Assembly (NCBI GenBank): GCA_900757025.1
Contig: CAAEMG010000048.1
Location: 1 to 25,591 of the forward strand
Reading direction: 5' to 3'
Length of the DNA: 25,591 bases
Source of the DNA: Clostridia bacterium
GTDB lineage: Bacteria > Bacillota > Clostridia > Lachnospirales > Anaerotignaceae
Part shown: piece by piece, positions 1 through 6,878 of the stretch
How positions within the stretch are numbered: the stretch's first letter is position 1
Layout of the letters: each line of letters starts with the position of its first letter
Made by a program: the position numbers and the translations under genes
The notes under the pieces: model-generated
What the model was told of the DNA's origin: nothing
Seen by the model: only the letters and a program-made list of their open reading frames with translations
Database searches by the model: none

Positions 1-564
1 TACAAAAAAATTACGGTTGTTTTGGAAGAGTATACAAATTCAATTTCACAAAATAAAGCTGTTGAGCCAAAGGGAACTGTTGAACTGAAATATTTGGGAG
101 AAGCCGTTAATAATTATATACAAATGCAGAATGTAAAACAAAATGAGCTTAGATATAAAGCAGAAATAGACCAACTCACACCGGTAGCAAACAGACGCAC
201 ACTGGAAGATTTTATGGATAAAAAACTTCGTCAGAAAGGCGGCAGAGGTGCATTTTTATTTTTTGATGTTGATGAATTTAAAAGCATAAATGATTCATAT
301 GGGCATGATGTTGGAGATAAATTTGTTGTGTGGATTGAGGACACATCAAAAGAAAACACCGATTTTATAAAAGAAAGAATAGATTATATTAATATTGCCG
401 ATATGGTTATAGAATTAACCGTTAGCGCAGGCGTTACATTCTGCTAAGAAGGAGATAACTATAAAGATGTTTTAAAACGTGCCGATGAAGCTTTGTACCA
501 TAAAAAGCGCGGAGGCAAAAAGGGCTGTTCAATATATGAAGAGCTTGAAGAAGCCCAAGTGTAA
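1..564 (+). pseudogene. Degenerate diguanylate cyclase (GGDEF) gene, 5' end outside window
   Basis: The reading frame is open from base 1, so the gene starts to the left of the window. The protein carries the first half of a GGDEF domain: a DxLTxxANRR motif, then DVDEFKSINDSYGHDVGD, which holds the metal- and substrate-binding part. Directly after this GD the sequence jumps to KFVVWIEDTS, which is the stretch that normally follows GGDEF. About 25-30 residues including the GGDEF signature itself are therefore missing in frame. A TAA at 445-447 then interrupts the frame, and after it the same frame continues with the family's normal C-terminal end (a RADEALYHKKRGGKKG motif) to a TAA at 562-564. 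Family knowledge: GGDEF residues are needed for cyclic di-GMP synthesis. Inference: the product is catalytically dead and truncated. An assembly or sequencing artefact could explain the stop but not easily the clean in-frame deletion. Confidence 0.85.
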
Positions 565-593
565 TTGACAAATGGCAATGGTAATAGTATATT
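565..593 (+). promoter_or_regulatory. Sigma-A type promoter for the EamA transporter leader
   Basis: A perfect -35 TTGACA (565-570) is followed by a 17-base spacer and TATATT (588-593), one mismatch from the consensus -10. Transcription would start near 600, exactly at the structured leader. The promoter begins at the base after the old stop codon of the upstream pseudogene. Confidence 0.8.
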
Positions 594-600
594 AAAAATA

Positions 601-651
601 CGGGTGAGCACCTACCGACAGTCAGGCTACAAAAAGCTTGGCTGTTTTTTT
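601..651 (+). ncRNA. Transcription-attenuating leader, candidate guanidine-IV (mepA-type) riboswitch
   Basis: A short 5' hairpin region (601-617) contains GGT(GAGC)ACC, or alternatively CGG pairing with CCG. It is followed by a 10-bp terminator stem, 619-628 with 635-644, loop ACAAAA and seven T (645-651). The start codon of the transporter lies 22 bases after the T run, so the terminator must be relieved for expression. The GAGC loop (606-609) can pair with GCTT (636-639) in the 3' arm of the terminator, which would break the terminator. The size, the sequence around CACCTACCGACAGTCAGGC and the efflux-type gene downstream recall the mepA/guanidine-IV class, but I assign this from memory of the class and could not run a covariance search. 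The attenuator is well supported; the ligand is inferred. Confidence 0.6.
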
Positions 652-673
652 ATTTTGAAGGAGAAATTTATAG

Positions 674-1096
674 ATGGGATATGTGTGGCCTATAGCACTT
701 GTTGTTGTTTCAAATATATTGTATCAGCTTTGTGCAAAAAGTGTGCCTAAAGATATGGATACAATGGCATCTATGACTGTTACATATACTGTCGGTGCAA
801 TTTGTTCGGCAATTATTTATTTTGTGATTAACAGAAATGGAAATTTGCTTGGGGAATATGCTAAAATGAATATTGCACCGGCACTTTTGGGTGTTTCGGT
901 TGTTGGTCTTGAGGTTGGGTTTATATATGCCTATAAAGCCGGATGGCCTGTAAGCGCTGCGTCTATAGTGCAAAGTGCATTTCTTGCGGTTGCCCTTATT
1001 TTGGTTGGCGGCCTTGTATATAAAGAACCGATTACATTTAATAAAATTTTCGGGGCGGCAGTGTGCCTTGTGGGGCTGTATTTTATAAATAAATGA
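674..1096 (+). CDS. Small EamA/DMT-type membrane transporter (single-domain)
   Basis: The 140-residue protein is almost entirely hydrophobic, with about five predicted membrane segments (roughly residues 3-21, 36-52, 67-90, 94-115 and 121-138). It ends in the typical EamA pattern of a KEPIT turn followed by a last helix (IFGAAVCLVGLYFINK). Full-length EamA carriers have two such halves in about 300 residues, so this is a half-size member that would need to dimerise, much like small multidrug resistance proteins. An AAGGAG ribosome site lies about 11 bases before the ATG. It stands alone behind a promoter and attenuator leader, which implies that a small molecule induces it; export of that molecule, possibly guanidinium, is an inference from the leader. 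The exact substrate cannot be read from the sequence. Confidence 0.75.
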   Translation: MGYVWPIALVVVSNILYQLCAKSVPKDMDTMASMTVTYTVGAICSAIIYFVINRNGNLLGEYAKMNIAPALLGVSVVGLEVGFIYAYKAGWPVSAASIVQSAFLAVALILVGGLVYKEPITFNKIFGAAVCLVGLYFINK

Positions 1097-1158
1097 CAAA
1101 GAATTTAATTTTTAAATGTTAAGAACTTGGCGGCTTTGCCCCAACACATCCACAATCA

Positions 1159-1187
1159 TTTGAAAAGACTTGACCTAAACTTTGATA
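1159..1187. repeat. 29-bp dispersed repeat, inverted copy of 18891-18919
   Basis: This segment, with core CTTGACCTAAACTTTGATA, matches the reverse complement of 18891-18919 with a single mismatch over 29 bases. The second copy lies inside the inverted-repeat element in front of rnr. The 287-base gap between the transporter and the PAP2 gene (1097-1383) is made up largely of such repeat fragments and holds no convincing open reading frame. Confidence 0.75.
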
Positions 1188-1203
1188 AAGGTCTTCATAT
1201 ATT

Positions 1204-1325
1204 TGTTATACTGAGCGTAGCGAAGTTGAAGAAACTCATAAACCCAGAAGTTTATCGTTTTTTACATACCCTGTAAAGAAAAGGGATATTTCAACTACGC
1301 CTTCGGCTCTGCTTAATATGACAAA
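1204..1325. repeat. TGAGCG-type short palindromic repeat, copy A
   Basis: The left arm at 1204-1237 (containing ATACTGAGCGTAGCGAAG) is an imperfect inverted match of the right arm at 1284-1325 (containing CGGCTCTGCTTAATATGACA). Related arms occur at 5018-5159, and looser relatives at 12399-12515 and 21228-21290. Short dispersed palindromes of the form GTCAT-x-CTGAGCG-x-AGCGAAG are common between genes in many bacterial genomes. No coding capacity. Confidence 0.65.
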
Positions 1326-1354
1326 ATATTTTGGGCTTTTTAAAATAAAAAGTG

Positions 1355-1374
1355 TTCGCAAAATCAAGATTTAA
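1355..1374. repeat. Probable end of an inverted-repeat element, just before the PAP2 ribosome site
   Basis: The bases TTCGCAAAATCAAGATTT resemble the right terminal sequence of the element in front of rnr (TCGTCAAATCAAAATTT, 18961-18977) with about three differences. As in the other copies, the end of the repeat lies directly upstream of a gene start. Confidence 0.4.
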
Positions 1375-1383
1375 GGAGAAACA

Positions 1384-1881
1384 ATGGAAAATTACAGCAG
1401 AAAAATTGTTGAATACATAAATAAGAGAGAAAAACTAAAAAATACGGTTATATTTCTTGAAAAATATACGCCCAAGCCGATTTCGGCATTGTTTTATATA
1501 ATGCTTATATATCTTGCGGTTAAAATGGATGTGCGTGTATTTGTTATGGGTTTTGTTCCGTTTTTTACATTTGTTTTGGCAACTGTTATTGGGAAAGCTC
1601 TTGATTTTAAACGACCTTTTGAAAAAGAAGGCTTTGAACCTATTATAAACCACAGCAAGGGTCATTCTTTTCCAAGCCGTCATGCGTCAAGCTCTTTTGT
1701 TATAAGCATGGGAGGGTATTTTTTAAATCCGTATATAGGCATAGTTGCCTTTATATTAAGCACAATAGTTTGTGCCACAAGAATTTTGACGGGTGTGCAT
1801 TATTTGCGAGATGTACTTTGCGGAGCTTTAATGGGTACAATAATAGGGTATATTGGATTTTTTGTTTTAAATCCGTTTTAA
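1384..1881 (+). CDS. PAP2-family membrane phosphatase
   Basis: A 165-residue membrane protein of the type 2 phosphatidic acid phosphatase family. The phosphatase signature is visible in order: K71-x5-R77-P78, then P97-S98-R99-H100 (a variant of the usual PSGH), then R133-x5-H139-x3-D143. H100 and H139 with D143 form the expected catalytic set. Hydrophobic stretches at about 34-48, 52-70, 104-131 and 145-164 fit a polytopic inner membrane protein. Family members dephosphorylate phosphatidic acid, phosphatidylglycerol phosphate or undecaprenyl diphosphate; the substrate here cannot be decided. The first motif is one residue shorter than the usual K-x6-RP spacing. An AAGGAG site sits seven bases before the ATG. 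It is a single gene between repeats and the convergent ilvD. Confidence 0.85.
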   Translation: MENYSRKIVEYINKREKLKNTVIFLEKYTPKPISALFYIMLIYLAVKMDVRVFVMGFVPFFTFVLATVIGKALDFKRPFEKEGFEPIINHSKGHSFPSRHASSSFVISMGGYFLNPYIGIVAFILSTIVCATRILTGVHYLRDVLCGALMGTIIGYIGFFVLNPF

Positions 1882-1926
1882 AGACTTATAATGTTTTATA
1901 AATTATGCGCTTATTTTATAGAGAGC

Positions 1927-1956
1927 AAAAAAAGGAGCCGGCAAAAACCGACTCCT
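1927..1956 (-). terminator. Rho-independent terminator of ilvD
   Basis: The arms 1933-1941 and 1948-1956 form a 9-bp stem with a 6-base loop. Read on the minus strand all nine pairs form (one is a G-U) and a run of T follows (A run at 1927-1933 on the plus strand). On the plus strand the same position is a C-A mismatch, so the hairpin fits minus-strand transcription better. Confidence 0.85.
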
Positions 1957-1971
1957 AAATTTTTTATTTAA

Positions 1972-3636
1972 TTATCTTTTGAAAACTGCACCTGACATAG
2001 CTGATGTTACAAGCTTAGAATATCTGTCAAGATAGCTGCCAGGTTTAACTGGTGGTTTGTGAGGTTCCCAACCGATTTTTCTCTTTTCGATTTCTTCATC
2101 AGGTACGTTAAGTGTAACTGTTCCCTTGTCAAGGTCGATAGAAATTGAGTCGCCGTCTTTAACGAAAGCAATAAGTCCGCCTTCAGCAGCTTCCGGTGAA
2201 ACGTGACCGATAGCAGCGCCTCTTGTTGCGCCTGAGAAACGTCCGTCTGTTACAAGAGCAACTGATGAGCCAAGACCCATACCGATAATTGCTGATGTAG
2301 GTGTAAGCATTTCTCTCATGCCAGGGCCGCCTTTAGGACCTTCGTATCTGATAACAACAACATCGCCCGGTTTAATTTCGCCGCCGTAGATAGCTTTAAC
2401 AGCCGGCTCTTCCTGGTCGAATACTCTTGCAGGGCCTGTGTGCTGGAACATTTCAGGAACAACGCCGGCTTTCTTACATACAGCGCCTTCTTTTGCAAGG
2501 TTGCCGTAAAGAATTTTAAGACCGCCTGTAAGTGAGTATGCTGTTTCTTTATTTCTGATAACGTCTTCGTCAAGAACTTCGTGACCGGCAATGTTTTCAA
2601 ATGTTGTTTTGCCTGTTACTGTAAGGTTGTCTTTAAGAAGACCGTATTCTTTAAGTCTTTCCATAAGGGCTGTTACGCCGCCTGCATTATCGAAATCCTG
2701 TGGATAATGAGGGCCTGATGGTTTAAGTTTAACAAGGTGTGGAACCTGAGCGGCAATCTTTTCAACTTCGTCAAAGCTGAATGGAAGACCTGCTTCGTTG
2801 CAGATGGCAGCAAGGTGAAGCATTGTGTTTGAGCTTCCGCCGATAGCCATATCTACTGAAAGAGCATTGTAAATAGCGTTTTCGTTAAGAATCTGCTTTG
2901 CTGTAATGCCTTTTTTGTAAAGTTCCATAATCTGCATACCTGTTCTCTTTGCAATGGCAAGTTTTCTGCCGCTCATTGCAAGAGCTGTTGCGCCGGGAAG
3001 GCAAAGGCCGAGAGCTTCTGTAAGGAAGTTCATTGAGTTTGCTGTACCAAGAAGGTTACAAGCTCCGCAGCCAGGAAGAGCACAATGCTCAAGTTTGTTA
3101 AGCCATTCATGAGATTTAATTCCTCTTTGAACAAGGCCTGAAGCTTCCATAAGGTCTGTGTAGCCAACTTTTTCTCCGTCCATGCAGCCTGTCATCATAA
3201 CGCCGCCGGAAACTATAATTGTAGGTACGTCAAGTCTTGCAGCTGCAATAATCATACCCGGTGTAATTTTATCACAGTCGGGAATCATAACCATAGCGTC
3301 GAAGCTGTGACCGTTCATCATACATTCAACTGAGTCGGCAATAAGTTCACGGCTTGCAAGAGGATAGTGCATACCATAGTTGCCCTGTGCGATACCGTCG
3401 CAGATACCGATTGTAGGGAATTCGATTGGTGTACCGCCTGCTGCGATAACGCCTTCCTTTACGGCTCTTGCTATTGTATCAAGATGTCTGTGACCAGGCA
3501 TTGCCTCGTTCTGTGAGTTTACGATACCGATAATAGGTTTGTCTAAATCTTCATCAAGAAGACCCATTGAGTAGTAAAGCGCTCTGTGTGTTGCTCTTTC
3601 AAGGCCTTTAGTTGTGATGTCGCTTTTCTTTGCCAT
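1972..3636 (-). CDS. ilvD: Dihydroxy-acid dehydratase
   Basis: The 554-residue product belongs to the IlvD/Edd family and dehydrates 2,3-dihydroxy-acids to the 2-keto acids of valine, isoleucine and pantothenate synthesis in the cytoplasm. Family motifs are clear: PGHRHLD near 47, SRELIADSVE near 95, PDCDKITPGM with C121 and K123, GCGACN with C193, GGSSNTMLHL in the middle and VTDGRFSGATRG near the C-terminus. C121 and C193 are the likely iron-sulfur ligands. The PGH motif, rather than PCN, suggests the E. coli-like oxygen-sensitive cluster type, which is an inference from family patterns. The length is usual for the family. A GGGGG-rich ribosome site lies just before the ATG. It is a lone gene: no ilvB, ilvC or leuA adjoins it, and no T-box leader is visible in the short upstream region. 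Confidence 0.97.
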   Translation of the reverse strand: MAKKSDITTKGLERATHRALYYSMGLLDEDLDKPIIGIVNSQNEAMPGHRHLDTIARAVKEGVIAAGGTPIEFPTIGICDGIAQGNYGMHYPLASRELIADSVECMMNGHSFDAMVMIPDCDKITPGMIIAAARLDVPTIIVSGGVMMTGCMDGEKVGYTDLMEASGLVQRGIKSHEWLNKLEHCALPGCGACNLLGTANSMNFLTEALGLCLPGATALAMSGRKLAIAKRTGMQIMELYKKGITAKQILNENAIYNALSVDMAIGGSSNTMLHLAAICNEAGLPFSFDEVEKIAAQVPHLVKLKPSGPHYPQDFDNAGGVTALMERLKEYGLLKDNLTVTGKTTFENIAGHEVLDEDVIRNKETAYSLTGGLKILYGNLAKEGAVCKKAGVVPEMFQHTGPARVFDQEEPAVKAIYGGEIKPGDVVVIRYEGPKGGPGMREMLTPTSAIIGMGLGSSVALVTDGRFSGATRGAAIGHVSPEAAEGGLIAFVKDGDSISIDLDKGTVTLNVPDEEIEKRKIGWEPHKPPVKPGSYLDRYSKLVTSAMSGAVFKR

Positions 3637-3696
3637 TTTTTTTCCCCCTCATATATTTAAACATTAAAAATATTAACTGTAACAATGTACAATAAA

Positions 3697-3725
3697 AATA
3701 TAACATATTGTCCGACCTTTTACAA
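3697..3725 (-). promoter_or_regulatory. Candidate promoter of ilvD
   Basis: Read on the minus strand, TTGTAA (3725-3720) and TATATT (3702-3697) are separated by 17 bases, with 4/6 and 5/6 matches to consensus. The implied leader is about 55 bases, too short for a T-box or a large riboswitch. Confidence 0.45.
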
Positions 3726-3948
3726 GAAAATAACACTGTTCAATATTGCCAAAAATCATCATACAATTTTGCACAAATGTATTGACTAACAAAAATTACA
3801 TATGTTAAATTTTTTGAAAGAATATACAAAATAATGGGTTTTGGGCAGCTTTTTACAGATTTTAATAATGTTTTTTGTGTTTTTTGGAGCGATTAGCCTA
3901 TGTGATGTAACAACAAAACAATATGGCTGCAATATGCTTTTATTTTCA
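3726..3948. other. AT-rich divergent intergenic region, no gene seen
   Basis: The spacer between ilvD and the AEC carrier (3637-4021) holds the two outward-facing promoters and about 220 very AT-rich bases between them. A frame open across 3841-4035 starts with TTG, lacks a ribosome site and runs into the AEC start region, so I do not call it. No repeat copy was found here. Confidence 0.5.
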
Positions 3949-3977
3949 TTGACGGCTGATAAAAGGTGCAATATTAT
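3949..3977 (+). promoter_or_regulatory. Promoter of the AEC-family carrier
   Basis: TTGACG (3949-3954), a 17-base spacer and TATTAT (3972-3977) each match the sigma-A consensus at five of six positions. The -10 lies about 35 bases upstream of the GGAGGGGG ribosome site of the next gene. Confidence 0.7.
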
Positions 3978-4021
3978 AGGTATTAAAAGGAAGTATTATG
4001 TAAATCCGGAGGGGGAAATTT

Positions 4022-4948
4022 ATGGCACTTGGTGAGGTTTTAAATTCTTTGGCGCTTATAGTAACAATGATGCTGCCAGGGTTTATATTGGAAAAATTTA
4101 AAATATTTAAAGAAGAATTTTATGACGGACTTTCTTTTCTGGCAGTCAATCTGTTTATTCCGGCACTTATTATAGACTGTATGCAGACGGATTACAGCCC
4201 CGAACTTATAGGAGATTTGGGAAAAACTTTTGTGCTGTGGCTGCCCATGCTTGTTTTTGCGGCGGTGATTTCTTTTGCATTTACAAAATATTTTAAATAT
4301 GGAAAAAAACAGCTTACCCTTGCCATGTGTATGCTCATGGTTCCCAACACCGGCTTTGTGGGAATACCTCTTATAGGTCAGCTCTATGGGGAAGAAAGTC
4401 TGTTTTTTGCCTCGGCATGTGAAATAGTTGGGGATTTATTTTTGTATTCGGCGGTGTTTACGGCTATTTCGGCGGCAGCAGGCAGACAGAGCAAAATAAG
4501 TTTTAAATCTTTGTTTTTAAACCCACCTATAATTGCCCTTGCAATAGGTCTTGTGCTTTTTTTAAGCGGAATAAAACTTCCGTCTTTTCTTGGCGGAACA
4601 ATATCCAAACTTAACGGCTGTACGGCGCCTATAGCGCTTTTCGTTCTTGGCAGCAGGCTTGGAACATTTTCTTTAAAAGACTTTTTCGGCGACAAAAGAA
4701 TTTATGTGCTTTGCCTTTTGCGTCTTATAGTTATGCCTGTGTTTGCATTTATAATATTAAGAATATTTATGGCGGATACATCGCTTTTCAGCAAGGTATT
4801 TATACTTATGCAGGGCATGCCGGCGGCAACTGTAACCACAATAGTTGCACAGACATATAACAGCGATGCCGATTTTGCGGCAAAAGGCGTTATGCTTTCA
4901 ACAATGCTGAGCCTTGTTACACTGCCGGTGTTTGCAATGATTGTATGA
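4022..4948 (+). CDS. AEC-family (auxin efflux carrier type) permease
   Basis: The 308-residue protein has about ten hydrophobic segments arranged as two similar five-helix halves, separated by the soluble loop around residues 150-165. Typical AEC features are the FxPALI stretch in helix 2 (IPALIIDCM), a PNTGFVGIPL motif after helix 4, and a PAATVTTIVAQ motif near the C-terminus matching the family's xPAAxxxxxxA pattern. Bacterial members carry malate, malonate or other organic anions; a plant-hormone role is not implied. Length is normal for the family. It has its own promoter and a strong GGAGGGGG ribosome site seven bases before the ATG. No terminator follows; instead a palindromic repeat lies downstream. 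Substrate unknown. Confidence 0.88.
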   Translation: MALGEVLNSLALIVTMMLPGFILEKFKIFKEEFYDGLSFLAVNLFIPALIIDCMQTDYSPELIGDLGKTFVLWLPMLVFAAVISFAFTKYFKYGKKQLTLAMCMLMVPNTGFVGIPLIGQLYGEESLFFASACEIVGDLFLYSAVFTAISAAAGRQSKISFKSLFLNPPIIALAIGLVLFLSGIKLPSFLGGTISKLNGCTAPIALFVLGSRLGTFSLKDFFGDKRIYVLCLLRLIVMPVFAFIILRIFMADTSLFSKVFILMQGMPAATVTTIVAQTYNSDADFAAKGVMLSTMLSLVTLPVFAMIV

Positions 4949-5017
4949 GCAAAAAACAGAATATATAGATAATTGGGGTTTGGGAAATAGTTTTATTCGA
5001 CAAAAATCACCAACATT

Positions 5018-5159
5018 TTGTCATGTTGAGCGTAGGGCAACGCCCGCAGGCGAAACATATTATCTCTTTGTTGAACAAGTGAAAAATGATAAACTTATGG
5101 CTTTTCTTCTATGTTTATTAAATCCTTCGACTTCGTTTGACTTCGCTCAGTATGACAAG
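5018..5159. repeat. TGAGCG-type short palindromic repeat, copy B
   Basis: The left end (5018-5064, beginning TTTGTCATGTTGAGCGTAG) and the right end (5121-5159, ending CTTCGCTCAGTATGACAAG) are inverted copies of each other. The left part also holds small nested hairpins (GGGC/GCCC at 5035-5045, CGCC/GGCG at 5041-5052). It occupies nearly all of the 273 bases between the AEC carrier and the next gene and may take the place of a terminator. Confidence 0.75.
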
Positions 5160-5163
5160 TGAT

Positions 5164-5191
5164 TTGGTTTCTCATAAAAGAAAAGTATTAT
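5164..5191 (+). promoter_or_regulatory. Weak promoter candidate for the metallo-hydrolase
   Basis: TTGGTT (5164-5169) and TATTAT (5186-5191) are 16 bases apart. The -10 is good, the -35 only partial. It starts directly after the repeat element. Confidence 0.4.
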
Positions 5192-5221
5192 ATAAATCAA
5201 AATTTACCACAGGAGGATTTT

Positions 5222-5953
5222 ATGGAAATAACATATATAGAACACAGCGGCGTAGCCGTTGAAACAGACAAAAAAATACTTGTTTTTGATTATTATAAAG
5301 GTCAGATGCCTGAGCTTGACAACAACAAAAGCATATTTGTTTTTGCAAGCCATGTGCATGAAGACCATTTTAATTTTGAAATATTTAATCTTGCGGAGAA
5401 ATATAAGGATATAACATACATTCTTTCAAATGACATAAAAAGAAAATATAACAAAAAATATTTTGAAAAAAGGGGCGTTTCGGAAGAGATTTACGAAAAA
5501 ATATTTTTTATTTCCCATGATAAAAAAGAGGAAATAAACGGAATAACAGTTGAAACACTTCTTTCAAACGACTGCGGAGTGGCTTTTATTGTTACTGCCG
5601 ACGGAAAGAAAATTTATCATTCCGGAGACCTTAACGATTGGGTTTGGCATGGAGAAGGCGAAGAATTTAACCGCAACATAACGGCAGCGTATAAAAAAGA
5701 GATAGACAAAATAAAGGGAAGACATTTTGATGTTGCCTTTGCCGTTGTTGACCCAAGACAGAATGATGATTTTTACAAAGGTGCAGACTATCTTTTTAAA
5801 AATGTGACGGCAGATATTTTTGTGCCTATTCATTTTTGGGGAGACAGTTCTGTTGTTGAAAAACTCCGTTGCCATGCTTCGGCAAAAAATTGGAAAAACA
5901 TAATTGTAAGTGAGGATATTTATACAAAAATGCCGCATAAAATAACAATATAG
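5222..5953 (+). CDS. MBL-fold metallo-hydrolase (UlaG-like)
   Basis: The start at 5222 is chosen because an AGGAGG site lies just upstream; a frame open further left would run through the repeat. The 243-residue protein has the metallo-beta-lactamase core: H44-x-H46-x-D48-H49 (SHVHEDH), the SGD motif with D136 that bridges the metals, a DPRQ stretch near 177 and a final metal ligand H204 in PIHFWGD. The N-terminus (MEITYIEHSG) matches small UlaG-like hydrolases, in which a strand-turn precedes the HxHxDH loop. Such proteins hydrolyse phosphodiester, lactone or similar bonds; the substrate here is unknown. It appears to be a single cytoplasmic enzyme with no signal peptide and no obvious functional partner next to it. 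Confidence 0.85.
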   Translation: MEITYIEHSGVAVETDKKILVFDYYKGQMPELDNNKSIFVFASHVHEDHFNFEIFNLAEKYKDITYILSNDIKRKYNKKYFEKRGVSEEIYEKIFFISHDKKEEINGITVETLLSNDCGVAFIVTADGKKIYHSGDLNDWVWHGEGEEFNRNITAAYKKEIDKIKGRHFDVAFAVVDPRQNDDFYKGADYLFKNVTADIFVPIHFWGDSSVVEKLRCHASAKNWKNIIVSEDIYTKMPHKITI

Positions 5954-6005
5954 TATAAATATTACCGTTAATAAAATTTAAACGTAAAAAACTATTTATT
6001 TTAAA

Positions 6006-6025
6006 AGATTATGGGTGTATAATCT
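6006..6025 (+). promoter_or_regulatory. -10 element inside a perfect inverted repeat, upstream of the sugar isomerase
   Basis: AGATTAT (6006-6012) and ATAATCT (6019-6025) are perfect 7-bp arms around a GGGTGT centre. A consensus TATAAT (6018-6023) lies inside the right arm. No good -35 is visible. A repressor bound to this site would cover the -10, so it may be an operator; a small RNA hairpin is less likely because it would lie at or before the start of transcription. Confidence 0.45.
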
Positions 6026-6063
6026 CTTTTGGGAATTATTATATTTTTTGGAGGAGTTTATAA

Positions 6064-6870
6064 ATGAAACTTGCATACGCTGTGACAACACCTGAGGCAA
6101 CAAGTTCCGTTATGGGTTTTAGTGGAAATTTTGAAGAAGACCTTAAAAAAATAAAAGAATGCGGATATGACGCAGTTGAACTTTTGGTTAGAGATCCAAA
6201 AGAATTTGACGCAGATTATATTCTTGACTGCATAAAGAAAAATGGGCTTTCCGTTGCGGCTATAGGAACAAACCCATGTTTTAACGTGGACGGTCTTTTC
6301 ATTATAAGTGATGATGAAGAAGTTATGGAAAAGGCCATGGAAAGAACAAAAAGCCTTATAGATTTTGCGGCAAAGGCAGGCGGAGTTCCTGTTGGAATAG
6401 GCAAATACAGAGGTTTTACAGGGAAATACGGCAAAGAAAAAATGCTTAAAATGTTTGAGGCGAAATTGAAAGAACTCAGCGATTATGCAAAAGAAAAAGG
6501 CGCTTTTATAGTTGTTGAACCACACCACAGCGGAAGTGTTGACAATATAAATACAGTTGGCGAAGCCGTTGAATTTATTAAAAAAGCGGGTGCAGACGGA
6601 ACAAAGGTGCTTTATGACTTTTATCACGGCGATGTAAGCGAAGAAACACTTTTAAAACCTATTTATGACTATGCAGATTATATAGGCTTTATCCATTGCA
6701 GCGACAGAAACAGAAAAAATCCGGCTGAAAAGATAATTGATATTAAAGGCTGTTTTGATGCTATTAAAGAAGTTGGCTACAAAGGCGATATAAGCATGGA
6801 ATTTGACCAGACGCCAAATTCTTATGAGGCTGCAAAAAATGCGGCTGATGTTTTGAAAACATATATGTAA
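6064..6870 (+). CDS. Sugar phosphate isomerase/epimerase (xylose isomerase-like TIM barrel)
   Basis: The 268-residue protein has the AP-endonuclease-2/xylose-isomerase-like barrel pattern. The acidic and histidine metal ligands fall at strand ends in the expected order: E152 (VVEPHHS), D185 and H188 (LYDFYHGD), H211 (IHCSD) and E246 (SMEFD). Members include hydroxypyruvate isomerase, tagatose or psicose 3-epimerases and inosose isomerases; which one cannot be settled here. Length fits the family. A TGGAGGAG ribosome site lies about seven bases before the ATG. The gene has its own -10 within a palindrome, which suggests regulation by a local repressor, but no regulator gene adjoins. An inverted-repeat element follows directly after the stop codon. 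Confidence 0.85.
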   Translation: MKLAYAVTTPEATSSVMGFSGNFEEDLKKIKECGYDAVELLVRDPKEFDADYILDCIKKNGLSVAAIGTNPCFNVDGLFIISDDEEVMEKAMERTKSLIDFAAKAGGVPVGIGKYRGFTGKYGKEKMLKMFEAKLKELSDYAKEKGAFIVVEPHHSGSVDNINTVGEAVEFIKKAGADGTKVLYDFYHGDVSEETLLKPIYDYADYIGFIHCSDRNRKNPAEKIIDIKGCFDAIKEVGYKGDISMEFDQTPNSYEAAKNAADVLKTYM

Positions 6871-6878
6871 TTTTTTTG

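Noticed and set aside
710..1099. Minus-strand frame opposite the EamA transporter
   Set aside because: Shadow frame without a ribosome site, opposite a clear membrane protein gene with its own promoter.
3637..3780. T-box or other amino-acid riboswitch before ilvD
   Set aside because: The leader predicted from the promoter is about 55 bases and contains no T-box sequence or terminator hairpin.
3786..3815. Palindrome around ACATATGT between ilvD and the AEC gene
   Set aside because: Only the central eight bases are self-complementary; the flanking A and T runs do not pair consistently.
3841..4035. Frame of 64 codons upstream of the AEC carrier
   Set aside because: TTG start, no ribosome site, overlaps the promoter and start of the AEC gene, and composition follows the AT-rich spacer.
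4941..5162. Frame of 73 codons overlapping the end of the AEC gene
   Set aside because: It is made almost entirely of the palindromic repeat and has no ribosome site.
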